A program made the position numbers and the translations under genes. Source: Mansonella perstans (taxonomy: Eukaryota; Nematoda; Chromadorea; Rhabditida; Onchocercidae). From it: a DNA stretch of 64,000 nt. This document shows, piece after piece, positions 14,057-26,965 of the stretch; position 1 is the stretch's first letter; each line of letters starts with the position of its first letter. The notes under the pieces are model-generated. The model did no database searches and was not told the DNA's origin. It worked only from the letters and a program-made list of their open reading frames with translations. The stretch covers positions 124,001 through 188,000 of the forward strand of contig JBAMDO010000005.1 of assembly GCA_037074765.1 (NCBI GenBank), given 5' to 3'.

Positions 14057-17000
14057 AGAATAGTAAAATTTATAACGCTGCAGTAGAGAAAAGACTGAAA
14101 ATAAGAATTCGCATACGAATGATTGAAAATTACTCTCCAAGAGATAAAAAAAGGATGACAACGAGGATGGATTCAGCTTCTCTAAAACAGGTTTCTTTCA
14201 TAAAACATAGCTGGCAAATGAAAATAGGCAGGATTTCTTTCTGCCATTAAGAGTTATTTGATTTCAAGGAACTTGATGATAAATAAGAAAAGAAACTAAA
14301 TTCTCAAGTTAAATGTCTATGGTATAAAATGTCATATTTTAACATGCTGTTAGCAGGTGTGTTTAAAACTTGAATATTCTCTTGACAGAATGCTTAAAAA
14401 ATTAGTCATTAGAGATTATGGGCATTTCTATCATGACTCAGCAAATTTAATTCTTGTATATTTGTTTTTTATTTAAAAGGAGATTGTTTGAATCATTTTT
14501 GAGGACCTATTATTAATTGGTGTGCTGTTTCTCGAGGAACATGAACTGAGAGTTATTGTTAAAAACTGCTTATGCCGAACGAACGATTTATCAAATACAT
14601 CTGAGAAATACTGGAAAATACTAGCAATAAGTATAGAACCAATAGTTCCGAAAATTTGGGAAAATATCCAGAAACTAATTAGCAAACTATAACTTACAAC
14701 CAGCACCGACCACTTTTAGTTTCTAATGAACAGGCTTTCGCTGATATTTACATAACGGCAAGTTACAATGAAAAATGTGTAAGATTAAGTTTGAGCCTTC
14801 ACGACAATTAATTTAATAAGTTTTTGATGGGGCTCATAAGATCCAAAGTCTTTGAATCTAGAACATAGAAGAGGAATTCTTTGGCGAAGGAATTAATACA
14901 AACATTTGAAAAATTAATGAGGATGTAAATTCCAGTAAGCAGTATATTTAAAACATTTTAAGGCATCATCGCGCTCGTTAAATCGCCTTGGAACAGTCTA
15001 GGATCTTTTCGCAATGTTAGATACTGTTGAGAAGGCAAAAAATTTTGTATATTGAAATGACTGATCATTTTCTGATAGTTATTTATAATCTATCGAAAAG
15101 ATGAACATACTGATAAATAAATTTTTTGCTTCACGTCACTTTTTGAATTTAAATCTTTTGTGCATTTTTTACATTCAAATAATCGGCTTTGTTTTTAGAT
15201 ATTGGCCTTATGCAATCTGAATGCAATATTGCGAAGTGTGGTAGCCGAAATTCTCACTGCAGCGATAAATTTTCTCGATTACAGTAAAAAATTTCTTCTT
15301 TGGAAGCATTGAACAGAATGAATGATAACAGTATGGAAATGATTTGTCCATAATCGCTTGTAATCGCTATTTGAACTTAAGTCTGGATGATTTTTGATTC
15401 ATTCGAGAATAGAAAAGTGAAGTTTTTGTCAATGAAGCTGACATGCAACATATTATGATACGCAAATGACGAATACACACGAATTCCTTGTTACAGATAT
15501 TGTTGGTTCATAAGACCTATTTTTGTCTCCGTTAATTTGAATATCATATATTATACGAATGGTAAATCTTGAAATAATGCTTCACTTGCCAGACTCGTGA
15601 CAATAATATCTGCACTCAACAGTACCGAATAACAGAAACATCGAACTTGTCTGGAGATTATTTTGATGGAGGCACAATGTGAGTTGCATTTATTTCAAAT
15701 CAAACGAAAATACTAATCATTTTATCAGAGTCCATTGATTTGTAGTTATCAGTATTTCGATAAGCTTCACACTAAGCATTTCTTTGCTTCGATCACACAT
15801 CAATATCAATTATTTTTTCTCTTTTCGACGGTTTCCATTTGAAAAGAATGTTTTCAGAATTAGTTTTATGTTCGTCTTATCATCAGATAATTGTTTACAA
15901 GTCATCGGATTGCATTGATGATATTCTAGATTATAAACGACAATATCTACCAACCAAAACTGGAAATTATTGTAAAGTTGAAGATCCTTCACATCTACCA
16001 GTATAATGTTTTTCAGTAATTATTTTTCTTAGAAATGTCTTGAACTAGTCTTCATGTGCTTGTTGTGTTTGAGATCAGAATCAGAACATTCATTTTTTTG
16101 AACATAGAATTACAAAACAGTAAACATCAATCAAAATATTGAGAGATTACATTGCATTTATAAAACGAAATCTCATTCGACAAATTGCAATATTTCTCAG
16201 CAAAGTCCATCCTAAGAATTTTGACATGTATGCCAGGAAATTATTATGTTTTAAGATCGTAATCCAGTAAATTTTGGCGGTGGGAATTGGAAATAGTGTA
16301 AATTGAGCCACAGAAATATGCAGTGTTGTTGTGACATAATTCAATGTGGACCCAATGAGTGGCTCCATAAGAGATCCTAAGAATCACTCCCATCCGATAC
16401 ATCCGATGCAGGTCAAAACTTTGTTCACTATAGATTAGTGTGTTTCTTTGAAACCAATGCAGATAAAACCCTTCAAGTGTTTTTCTATTAAAGCCAGTGA
16501 ACGTGAGGAATTTTTAAACAAAATAAAAAGGCTTAAGCAATAGACTAAGAAATGAAGCAACAAGTAATGCTTCTACGCATAACAGTACAAGGAATAAAAA
16601 ATTGTTTATATATTATGGAATGTAAAGAAAAAGTCATTCTTTTCAATAGAAATCTGACGAAAATTGAGCAAATGATGCAATCAAATTGTCGGATAAATAC
16701 GTCCGAATTATCGTGCAATTTTGAAAAACCGACATTTTTTTAAGGCTATGTAAGCTGAGCACTTTTGCTTCGGTTTTTTTCGGAACACAATTCAATTGTC
16801 GGGACGACTAGCAGTAATTTTCTTGATAAGTCACATACAAACTGTTATTTGCTAAACTATGCACCATTTTAGCGCAAAATTTTTTTGAGAAACAAAAAAT
16901 TAAGCAAAGTTAACCGCTCATCGACACGCCTAACACAGATAGTAATAATAATGAAATCGGTGTTGGACTATTTGAATGGAATAATTAAATGGAAAATCTT

Positions 17001-17358
17001 CAAAGTGAGCAACAGTAATTCATAAACCCGCGAACGAAAGACGTCGGTATTACTCATGAAATAAAAGCGAAATAATTCCTTTTATCAGTTATATACGAAT
17101 TACCATTTAACTGATGTCAGTCATCTCATTTGCTTCCATTATGTCACTCATTTTATTGACATATTTTGAGTTCCGAATTATCTGATAAAAACAAGGTCAA
17201 ACTCTTCAGAATTACAATAGGCTAAGGTCATTCAAAGTCATTTTCCAAAATGAAAGCTTGATATTGCCATAGTACAATATTACGAACATGGTATGACTTT
17301 TATTAAATCTCACAAACGAGATTGGTAACGTATTCCTGCAGATAACAAGTAGCTCTGG

Positions 17359-17376
17359 TTTTTTTTTTTTTTTTTT
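17359..17376. repeat. poly-T tract (18 T)
   Basis: An uninterrupted T run in intergenic DNA, with no recognisable element attached. Confidence 0.85.
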
Positions 17377-18930
17377 ACATTAAATACATCGTTTAAAGAA
17401 GCAAAAGACTGCCTCCACTTTTCAATTCTCCTCAAAATAATGGAAATTTATTGGCTTCCTAATATTTCAACTAGTCATTGAGTAAAAATTATTGAGCTGA
17501 GTAAATGAAATTACCATTATTCAAATCTGTTAAAAAATATAAGGCGGCAATTGGTGTCAAATCCTTTATACTTATTTTCTATCCAAAAATTTTAATCCAT
17601 TTATTAGATTACTGCCGGTATTTTGATAAATAGTATGCATAACAGAAACAGTAAAAAATACGAAACAACAAATAAGTAGGAACTATTCACCGGTTTATTT
17701 ATCAACCTCCTAAAATAGGTCAAAAAATCAGCAATATCAAAGAGTACTGTCCTAAAGAAAAGTTATAATGACAAGGAATGAAAGAAATTTCGGAACTATT
17801 GCGAGCCAACCAACGCTTTCATCAAAAAATAGTATATTCTATATTTCAGAGCAGAAAAAATCAGTTATCGGTTTTATACGAAACAGTTTCGCATCATAAG
17901 CCTAAGATATTGAATAAAAAACATAACGTAAAAAAGGACACAAATCGTTCTAAACTAGGATTAATCGAATCGATAACAAGAAATAAAAACTGTTATGCTA
18001 ACGCAATGATTTGAAGAATTCGATAATACTCAAAACTGCATGAATAACAAAATATTCGATTATAACTGCATCTCAAATGCTTCACTCCATTAAAACTATA
18101 TTTGTGTGGGGGTGAAAAATTAATGAAATAGAAACTAATCATAATACACATCGAAATTCAAAACATACAAATAAAATTAAAATGTTACAACCGAAATAAA
18201 CAAAAGGCAGTAAAAATAATCAGCGAAGGGTCATTTTTTCTTCACAAATTTAAAAAAAAATAGCACTTCGCATTCTGGTCTATTCTTCAAACCTGATTCA
18301 GTTAAGGACGAATCTGGCAAATATGAATAGAATGCAGAACAAAATTTTAAACCCCAAAGATTACTTGAGGACTTTCACCTTTTTCTTACCAAATAGGAAT
18401 TAAAATAGCTTCTGATTACGAAAGCTCAAAAATGGAGCCAAGCTTGTGTCGGCTTGATTCATTTTCCGGAAATGCTTTTTTTTTTCCTGGAATTAAATGA
18501 GCCACCAATTTAGCACTTTTTGTCAATACGCAAGTTTATATCAAACAACCTGTAGTGAAAACCCTTTACTTACATTTTGATTTCATAGATATTTGCACAT
18601 GTAAAACTCGTTTTCATATCAGAGGTAACATTCAGGTAACATTTGAAGAGGTAACATTCACAATTTTGAACCTCAGTCCATTACCCAATCCTAGTGAAAA
18701 TTCATGGAAACCTATGCGAAATATTATAACGAGCATGAAGAACAGTCTGTGTGTACAAGATGCCTAATTATGAATTTTCCTGAACTGATTCAGCTATTTC
18801 GTTCCAAAATCTTGTTTTTGTCAACGTAAATTCGTTAATGTTAATATTGCTAAAAAGCCGAATGTCTGAGAGAATACACAGGTAATGTGAAATGCAAAAC
18901 GAATTACTTGATAGTATAGATGGCAATCGG

Positions 18931-21900
18931 TTAAGTACTGCTATCGCTGGTGATTTTGTAACATACTTCGAATGCTTGTCCCAATGTAATTATTATTTCG
19001 GTTGCCACATCCTACAAAGAAGCTTTCCAGAAATAAGTGTTCGAATTTCACAGCGTAAAGAAAATACTGATTTTTTTATATATCATCCCTAAATAAATTC
19101 TTGATTAAAAATGGATAAATTTTGAGACGAAGTACATTTCGAACTATATGACAGTTCGAAAAAAAAGTGGTACTAAGACTTTGCACAGGAACAAAGAAAT
19201 TGCCAAAACTTACAGCAGTTAAGACGCAAAACACATGACAGAAATGCCGATCTCCATCTTGCGATATATAAGCGAAACAATTCAGATCTCTTTCATCTTG
19301 ACATATTATCTGTATCTGTGTTATTTCATGCTCGACAGTAAGTTGCTGAAGAGATAATGAATTATTCATGGAAATGTTATTTTAACTAATCAGTCTTCCA
19401 TTTTAAGAAGCCATTTGATAAACTCATAAGTAAACGATCAAAAACCTTTGTGATAGCATCAAGCACTCGAACACCCGATACCGATATTTCCAATAAAACA
19501 TGAGGAACTTCGGCTATTTCGCGAATACCTCTCTAAAAAAGAGGAATTAAATTTCTGTTTTACAGTCAAAGAAAACACACTATGTGAATGCATCTTACTT
19601 TCAACTTAATCATAGCTCTCCGAGAATCTTCTATCTCTTCAACATTTGATATTTCCATTGACCCAAGATAATGAGCCGAATAGGAGATACAACTCTCAAT
19701 CAGTCTACTAGATGAGTGCTGCCATTCAGTTTGATGTCCCCCAACAATCACCGAATGCGGCTGGGTACTTCCTGATGATTGCACCGTACTCCTAAACTTG
19801 CAATTCACTAGATTTTTTCATAAGATTCACCATGTGTTTCAATTTGATCGCGTTTTTCAAAATCACTTCAATATTTTTTTTTAAAATGAGGAAAATAAGA
19901 AAATTTTTCGCTAAACTTTCTTCGCACTATGAAGCTATAAAGTTCAAAAGGAACCACCTGCTCTCCTGTCCACTGTCTGCTTCTTCTATTTGCACTGCCG
20001 CTGCTCGTTCTGCTGCCCTCTGACGTCGCTCTTCCTTTGCTTTCTTCAGAGAATTTAAAATTCGCTTCTGATGACCAAGCTTTGTGATACCAAGAATCTG
20101 AAAATAATGCATACTGAGAAGGAAGAACAACAAACCATACGAAAATCTCTTGAAATCTAATAATGAGTAAATCATTTACTTTCAAATGTTTCCTTGTTGA
20201 ATCGACTGCAAAAACAATTAGCATTGACGTCAACCCACCACTAACAAAATGACCGCGATAATCTTCTAAGTCTAGTGAATGTAACCAATCCGAAACATAT
20301 GTAAACGAATCTGAAGGAAATTCAGATTATTGGTATTAACAAACTTAAGAATTACTGTTTCTTTGATGACAAATTTGGCGATGGGTGATTTTGAAACTTT
20401 AGAACTAACTTGCACTTGGGAGAGGAATATTAGGGTAATTTTCTAGGTAAATCCCGATTTGGTGTTGAATTGACTTGTCCAAGCCGATTTCTTGCATAGC
20501 AGCGCGGTCGAGTGTTGACTGCTGCAAGTTTTTTAATTTCAAAACGAGTTCTTTGAATACAAAGCTTACTTTGCTTTCCAAAACAAGAACACATACCATA
20601 TGATTGACACTGTCAAAGCCATTGATTTCGAGAATGTCCGCTATTTCATTCGCCCTAGGACTAGGTATCCCAACACATACATTCAGCCATTCAGCAACAG
20701 CATTTATCCTTCGCTGAAAGAAAATGTGCAGTGCCATCTAGCAAAAAAAAAAAGGATTTACTTACCTTTACAAAGAAATGAGGCCTTTTAAAAATTTAAG
20801 CTTTAGTTTATTGCAGATCTTTAATTACAGAAGCCTATTTCAACAAGAGAGAAAGAGAGTAGGGCAATATCGTCTTCAGTTGCACTATTTCATACTCCTG
20901 GTTTGAATTACATAAATGGCCTTCTATAGGTTACCATTACAACTTCAACTGACTCTTAAAGAAATAGAATCATGTGATTGAATTTTACCAGCTACTCATA
21001 GTTGATTTTTCTTAATTTTAAGACCAAAATAAAACGAAATCTGTGTAGTTTTCTAAAAAATAGTCATAACTGATTATTCGGAACCAGTGATCTTCAGCAC
21101 TGACCGGTTGTTCATATCTTTTGACACCATCAAATCCAAATAGCTGCCTGTTTTGCACTGCCTGTGGTCCATTTAACTGCAACGTTAATGCATGAGATCG
21201 TCGATCTCTGAGATAAACAGCCACTTTTGGTTCATAATAAGTTGTAAACATCGATTCTCCACAAATCGCGCCACCAAATGACCCCATTATTTCATTGATC
21301 TGACAGTATATTTTTTAACAAGATTCATAACCGACCACTTTTATTGTTCCCACCGCTCTTTTTTGACAGATCCAAATATAACACAGATTTCCAAGAAATA
21401 AGTATAAAGCTGTCATAATTTGAAAAACAAAACACTGTTTCAATAATTGAATTGTAACTGAAAAATCGTTCCAATAATTGAACTGTAATTGAAAAATTTA
21501 CCTTCTTCCATTCGATACTTTCATCCAAGTCACTATGCTGTGATAGAACTTTGTCATTTTGCGCAAACGATGCTTGTATACTGCTGTTCAATTCATCCCT
21601 ATGTTGCTCGTCGTCGCTTGAGATCGATAAACCGCATATGTCTACAAAAAAGAGCTGAAACACAATTAGAGAAGTAAGCTGAAACATAATGAAGGAAATA
21701 AGCTTTGTTGTTTGCATTTCTGGAGATGCACATCCGCCTCTTCCTGTAATTTTGTTAAGAACCTAACCGCTGATTATGAATACTCACCTTTACTTACGCT
21801 GCCGGCTATCGGGATAGAAGACGCGGATCCCAATCGTACTTCCACAGAAGAAAATGATTGATCATCCACGCTGCAACAGTTTAAATTATAACAATATTTC

Positions 21901-24900
21901 GGTTCCAGAGAACAAAAAATTCTGCCAAAAATGAAATTTCACCTCGACTGCTTGTAATACTGACTGCGTTCTTGCGACGGATAGATTACTGATGGCGGTG
22001 TCGAAGAAACATGAGAAATTATCGGTAGGGAACATGATGATGCTAAAGTGTAGTCTGACCCCACTGAAATCCAGATTTATTTTGCTGCGGATAAGTTATA
22101 ACGAGAATTTTCAACATGATAAGCTCCATTAAAAAGCATTGAAACCTGTTGACGATGGTGATATTGTATCGTTCTGAGTGTGCTGTGATTTTCTGCTTAC
22201 AGTGGGAGATTTCGACAACTGCTGCTTAATATTATCCTAAAAATGGAACTTTTTTAACTCAAATGCACTAAACATTACGAATCCATACAAAACAATTACT
22301 TCATAAGAATATTTCAAACCTGACTGCAAAGAAAATAATGAATGCGAGATTCAGTAGTTTCAGGACTCGGGAGATGAACAAGCTCAGACTGGCCGCTATC
22401 AATGTTTGCGCCATTTTCATTTTCTGCTGTTATGAGTTCCACATAACTTGTCAATGCAGTCTAAAGTGATTAGTCGCTAGCGCAAAGAAAACCTTGAATA
22501 CAAAAAAAAAACGTAAGAAAGAAAAACCATAACGTAGATTTTGATAAATATCTTGCATTCACTAAACAATTACCTTCACTGAACAACTTGAATTAAGGCC
22601 AACTACCACAGAACTACTGTCCGGTACAGAATAATCATCATTCAAGAGATGTGAATGCCTTCTCCCTTTAATCTAAAATGAGATTCATTTTTCAATATTG
22701 ACAATTTTTTACATTTGTTACTGCTCTGAAAAAGTTAAATATTGATGGATCAAAAAAATTTCCAATGTTTTCAACCACTCCCAACTAAAACTGAAACTTA
22801 GTTTAGTATGATGATGCATAGTCGATGAGGCATAATCTAGCAAATATTAAGTTATAAATGAACATAACTCTACTCTTAAACTTACTTCTTCCATAAGATA
22901 CCTTTCCGGAGAATTCTGTATTGACAGAATGCTGGTTGAAGCTGACACAGAAACCTCTTCGGGGAGTGCTAATGGTGCAAGGCCTTTAGCTAACGAAGTT
23001 GTTCCGGACGGAACTTTGCTCTTTTGTTCTCCAGGAGATAATGCTAAAAATTGCATCACATCATATAACTTAATTCCAAAATAAGATATGCATATATGAT
23101 TAATTCTTGATTATCAGAAAAATCAATAATCTAGCCTAACTCCATTCCAACTAACTACAACTTTAAAATATAAAACTGCTTTCAGACAGTAAACAAAATA
23201 TATAATGTTCATGAGTTGAGCAGGCAAAGTGATAATGGATGCTGGGCTTTCCGTTCGATGCGAAGAGCTTGATGGACTATACTTAATAACAATACCACTA
23301 TTCTGATTTGCACTAACTTTATGCTCTTTAGTTTTTCAAGGTGTCGCTTTGGGCTTCAATGCTTTCTCTAGTAAGGATAAACGCTGACGGCCGGGTTTCA
23401 CTAAAAATAAGTGGATAAATTCCAGTTTCTAATGTACTTCAAAGAATGATTTGTAGAAAGTCCAAAAACTTGAAACTTTAAAAATTAATTATATATCAAT
23501 GGCAACGTTACTAAAAATATGTGATTACTTACCAAAAGGCATAGTCTGTGTATTACCGCTTCTAACACTATAAGATGCAGTACCAACATTTTCACAACTA
23601 GCCTCACATACAGATTTCACTTCGTTAGCATGCTGCCAACGTCGATGTCCTAAGAACAAATTTCAGTATAAATCTTTCAACTTTTTAACTAAATTAATAA
23701 AAGGTGCATTTTTTGCTTTCTATTCAAGTCACCGGTACGCTGTGGATAAGGTATGAAAAACAGCTGTTACGGCTAAATTTTTTGCTCTAAAACAATTGTA
23801 AAGCACGATGAAAAATCCAAATTAATGAAATTTACCAGGTGGTGGAGAGTTATCGCAAACGAGCTCGCGTGGTACATTGTTAGAGACCTGAAGATGTGGT
23901 GGACTTATCATATTATCATATGGATCAGCATGTTGTAGTCGCCAAGCATCGTACGAAAGTGGAGCCTGATAAGAACACGCTACCGCTGATTCTGGAATAA
24001 AATAATCTTTGTGAAAAACTCAAGAACAAAAGATAAATCCTGCTCAAGCAGAGTCAGGAAAACAAAGATACTGGAACCTTCCAAAAAAAGCGGTCGATTG
24101 CTACAGCTATACTTGCATCAGTTTTTCAAGTAATTTCAGCAGAAAATTTATTTCGTTCAATGTGCGTAACAAAACCAGTTATTTCTTATCTAAAATATTT
24201 TTTCATATTTTGATTTCTTAATTACTAACATCGAAACAGCTTTTGTACCTGGACTAAGTGATGTTCGACCAACTCCCATTCTTGGTAGAAGAATGCCATT
24301 TCTCTGAAATGTATGTCGATATCTATCACTCGGCAATACGATAGCAAACCGAGATGCGTTATTCACTACACTTAAATCTTTTCGACCCAGTGATGGCTGC
24401 GAGCTGAAATACACAGATGCAGAATATAAAAAACTAAACATAAAAGCGAATATAACATTTCAAGAGGAAACAAATTTTACCTAGACTCACTCCCAGATGA
24501 TGCCATGTGAGCGGCTGACAGAATTACGGTTGAAATATCCAGATCGAGTTCATCATTCACTAATGTATTCACATCAGTCTGAAAAGTGGCTGCAGAATTT
24601 CAAGTTTTTGATTAACTGCAAAAAGTTTTAGAATTTGGTAATATTAAAAAAATACCACTATCGGTGATGGATAACACGTGCCAACGTCCGTCGTGGCATC
24701 AGTCTCATGAATTGAAATATGTTGTACGTCATTTCGGAATGCTTGAAGCTCGGCTGAAGCAGAGAAATATTTTTTTAGGAAAAGAATCCAGCCTTTAAAA
24801 AAATCATTTGCTATTTCGATTCGAAACATCTCTAAGTACTTACCTGTGGAAAATTCTGGTATCGGTTTCCAGACAACATCTTTCGGGTTCGGTAAATTCA

Positions 24901-26933
24901 AGTAAATCGAATGATTTCCCGCACTGCTTTTGTCACTTTGACGATCCTTATGTTTTTGTATGTAAGCTACAAATACCAACAGTCAACGCATATTACATTT
25001 GAAAAATCTCAGGAAATCATCTAAACAACAGTGGATCAAAAACCTTCAATAAGCTTGCGACATTCCGACCATCCTTCTCGACTCTGTATCACCTGCGTAA
25101 GATCTGAAGCTTTTTCATTTTCATGCTCTGCTAAGGTCTCTAATACAGTGCGCCCTTGTCCATCACGTGTATCAACATTGATGCCTACAATTTGGAACAT
25201 ACAGAAAAACTGTAAATAGGTGAAATTATTACCGTATTTGAATTATGTTACACAAAAACATCGAAAAAAATCAGAATTACTTTCACCTAAAAACCCTCAA
25301 AAAAAAAAGAATAAGCTATATATGATCAACCCTGTTCAAGCAGCAACTTAACAGCTTCAACTTTTCCAAACAGTGCTGCGACATGTAACGCACTACCTTC
25401 TTCGGTAACATAATCAACATCAAAACCGGAATGACACAGTATTTGCAGGCAGTCAATATGGCCATGACGAGCAGCTGCATGCAATGGATATACTACTTGG
25501 GCTGAATTTCGTGACCTTCCTGGATCTGTCGTAATGCACTCTGACGCACGCTAAACAAAAAAATTCACTTAAAAATAATCCAAATTTAAACAACTCAAGT
25601 TACAATACTAATATCTTCGAACGAAAACCAAACCTTCAGCGCTAATTCTGGACAATTACAAATGAGTAAACGACACACGTTAGCTTTCCCAAGTCGTGCA
25701 GCTATATCTAAAGCTGTTTCAGCACGGGCATTCCTCATCCTGGCGTCTGCATGTTTCTGCAAATTGTATTTATGATATGAAATTTTATTTCACTTAGTTT
25801 TCAACTTTTAGTGCTGATAGATTCAGTGTTTCACATTTCTCCAATTCAGATTAATGAACCGTAAATTAAAACATACAGCAAGCAAAACAGTAATGACTTT
25901 GCCGTAACCATGTTGTGCGGAGAGATGCAGAGGTGATTCTTTAGCGTTGTTCACTGCATCAACAGTATTTGGTTCAGCATTAATTAGAGTCTGGAATATA
26001 TGTTAATGCGAATTAGAATTTAAATTTTATGGGACTGAGATGTATTCCAAATGCTTAATAAATAGACTGCAAAACCATTCATGTTGATTACCTGTATAAC
26101 TTCAACGTGGCCATTCCATGCTGCCAGATGTATTGGCAAACATCCTCGCCGATCTTTCATTCGTGCCATTTGCGAATCAACATTCAATAAAATTTCGACT
26201 ACCTCGAAAAAATTAAATCACCGAACAATATGGATGCACATAATTAAGATAAAACTTTACATAGAGGAAGAGATGGAACTATACCTCCTTATGGCCCAGT
26301 AAAGCGGCAAGATGTAATACTGTATAACCGTTCGATGGATCTACAATTGAACATAGCCATGCTGAATGTGATGATGTCGATGCACGCAAAAAGCTATAAT
26401 ATTTCAAAACAGTAAATACTATGTTTAGAACTCGTTACTTCCGAATCTTCTCTCTACCATATATTTCTTTCGATTTAATCGAATAGAAGTTTCTAAACCG
26501 TATTACAAAGTCCACGTTGAACTACAACATTTAAAATCTGTATTAATACATTCTAAAACAAAAAAATAATGAAAATTTACTTCAGTGGTGTCCGTGGCCG
26601 CTTGCTGCGTCTATTTAATAACCATGTTTGCACTTTCTGCGCATCTCCCCGTCTCACCGCTTCAAAAAGTTCCTAGAATAGTATCCCGATCAAAAATAAT
26701 GACACACATATAAACCTAGTATATGGTGAGTTTCTTTACAATTAAACACCATATACACGTGCATATAATATTATAAATGAAATTACGAAGTTTTATTAAG
26801 TTAATGAAAAATGAAAAACTGCTCTAAACAGTTCGTTTATTATGTTTTCTTTATTGGTCTACACAGCTATTTTGTTTTCTTTAATGAAAAAGAATCTAAC
26901 CTGTTGAATAGAGTTAAGTTCTTTCGGTCCCAT
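18931..26933 (-). CDS. ANKS1: ANKS1/Odin-type adaptor: ankyrin repeats, two SAM domains, PTB domain
   Basis: Cytosolic scaffold of the ANKS1 family, which in animals binds receptor tyrosine kinases (Eph, EGFR) and tunes their trafficking. Exons 1-14: 26933-26901, 26672-26581, 26393-26285, 26202-26092, 25990-25877, 25756-25634, 25550-25331, 25184-25044, 24966-24844, 24753-24656, 24578-24481, 24403-24249, 23991-23836, 23649-23533. Exon 15 starts at 23400 (see separate entry). Exons 16-31: 23043-22886, 22672-22574, 22460-22320, 22236-22146, 22063-21943, 21870-21788, 21641-21502, 21299-21105, 20713-20597, 20521-20410, 20310-20180, 20097-19958, 19791-19599, 19532-19446, 19345-19214, 19011-18931. 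Without exon 15 this gives 1236 residues in one frame. Ankyrin repeats span about 60-290 (NGYTVLHLAALLGHKE, CLPIHLAAWNGHVE, SPLHLSAQHGYGK). A Ser-rich linker follows. SAM1 is about 910-975 (AVAEWLNVCVGIP), SAM2 986-1042 (ILGITKLGHQKRIL) and the PTB 1110-1230 (SAHYLGSMEI, FCHVF, ITLGQAFEVCY). The domain order matches ANKS1A/B exactly. Confidence 0.93.
23188..23400 (-). other. candidate stop-containing cassette exon (exon 15) of the ANKS1 gene
   Basis: After a good TTTTTAG acceptor the frame reads VKPGRQRLSLLEKALKPKAT, then Pro, then TGA at 23338-23336. It then stays open in the same frame through a Ser/Pro-rich, coding-looking stretch. Exon 14 ends in phase 1 and exon 16 begins in phase 1, so skipping this exon leaves the protein in frame. 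The 3' end is unclear: phase-compatible donors lie at 23296/23295 (GTATTG) and 23188/23187 (GTCTGA). Inclusion would stop translation before both SAM domains and the PTB. Alternatives are a base error, a strain-specific nonsense allele or stop readthrough. Confidence 0.5.
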
Positions 26934-26965
26934 AGTTGCATGACGATAAAGCTGCCTAAAATTAT
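26934..26965 (-). promoter_or_regulatory. candidate spliced-leader acceptor of the ANKS1 gene
   Basis: On the minus strand ATTTTAGGCAG ends at 26952, 18 bases before the ATG at 26933. No upstream coding exon is needed, because the chosen ATG (MGPKELNSIQQ) starts the ankyrin region much as in vertebrate ANKS1. This fits SL trans-splicing. It could also be an ordinary acceptor of a 5'-UTR intron. Confidence 0.4.

Larger units (their letters stand above)
5713..18930. other. 13-kb AT-rich intergenic stretch, no supported gene
   Basis: Neither strand shows a run of phase-compatible exons or a recognisable protein family. Open frames are short and of AT-rich composition. Longer ones, such as 8042-8368 (minus, 108 codons), 10053-10376 (minus, 107 codons) and 12757-13053 (plus, 98 codons), match nothing I know. 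Poly-T runs lie at 14034-14056 and 17359-17376. The right end should include the 3' flank of the ANKS1-type gene and the left end the 5' flank of the exchanger. Confidence 0.5.

Noticed and set aside
19868..20233. 121-codon minus-strand frame read as a single protein
   Set aside because: It is a read-through of parts of two ANKS1 exons (SAM2) and the intron between them, partly in the wrong frame.
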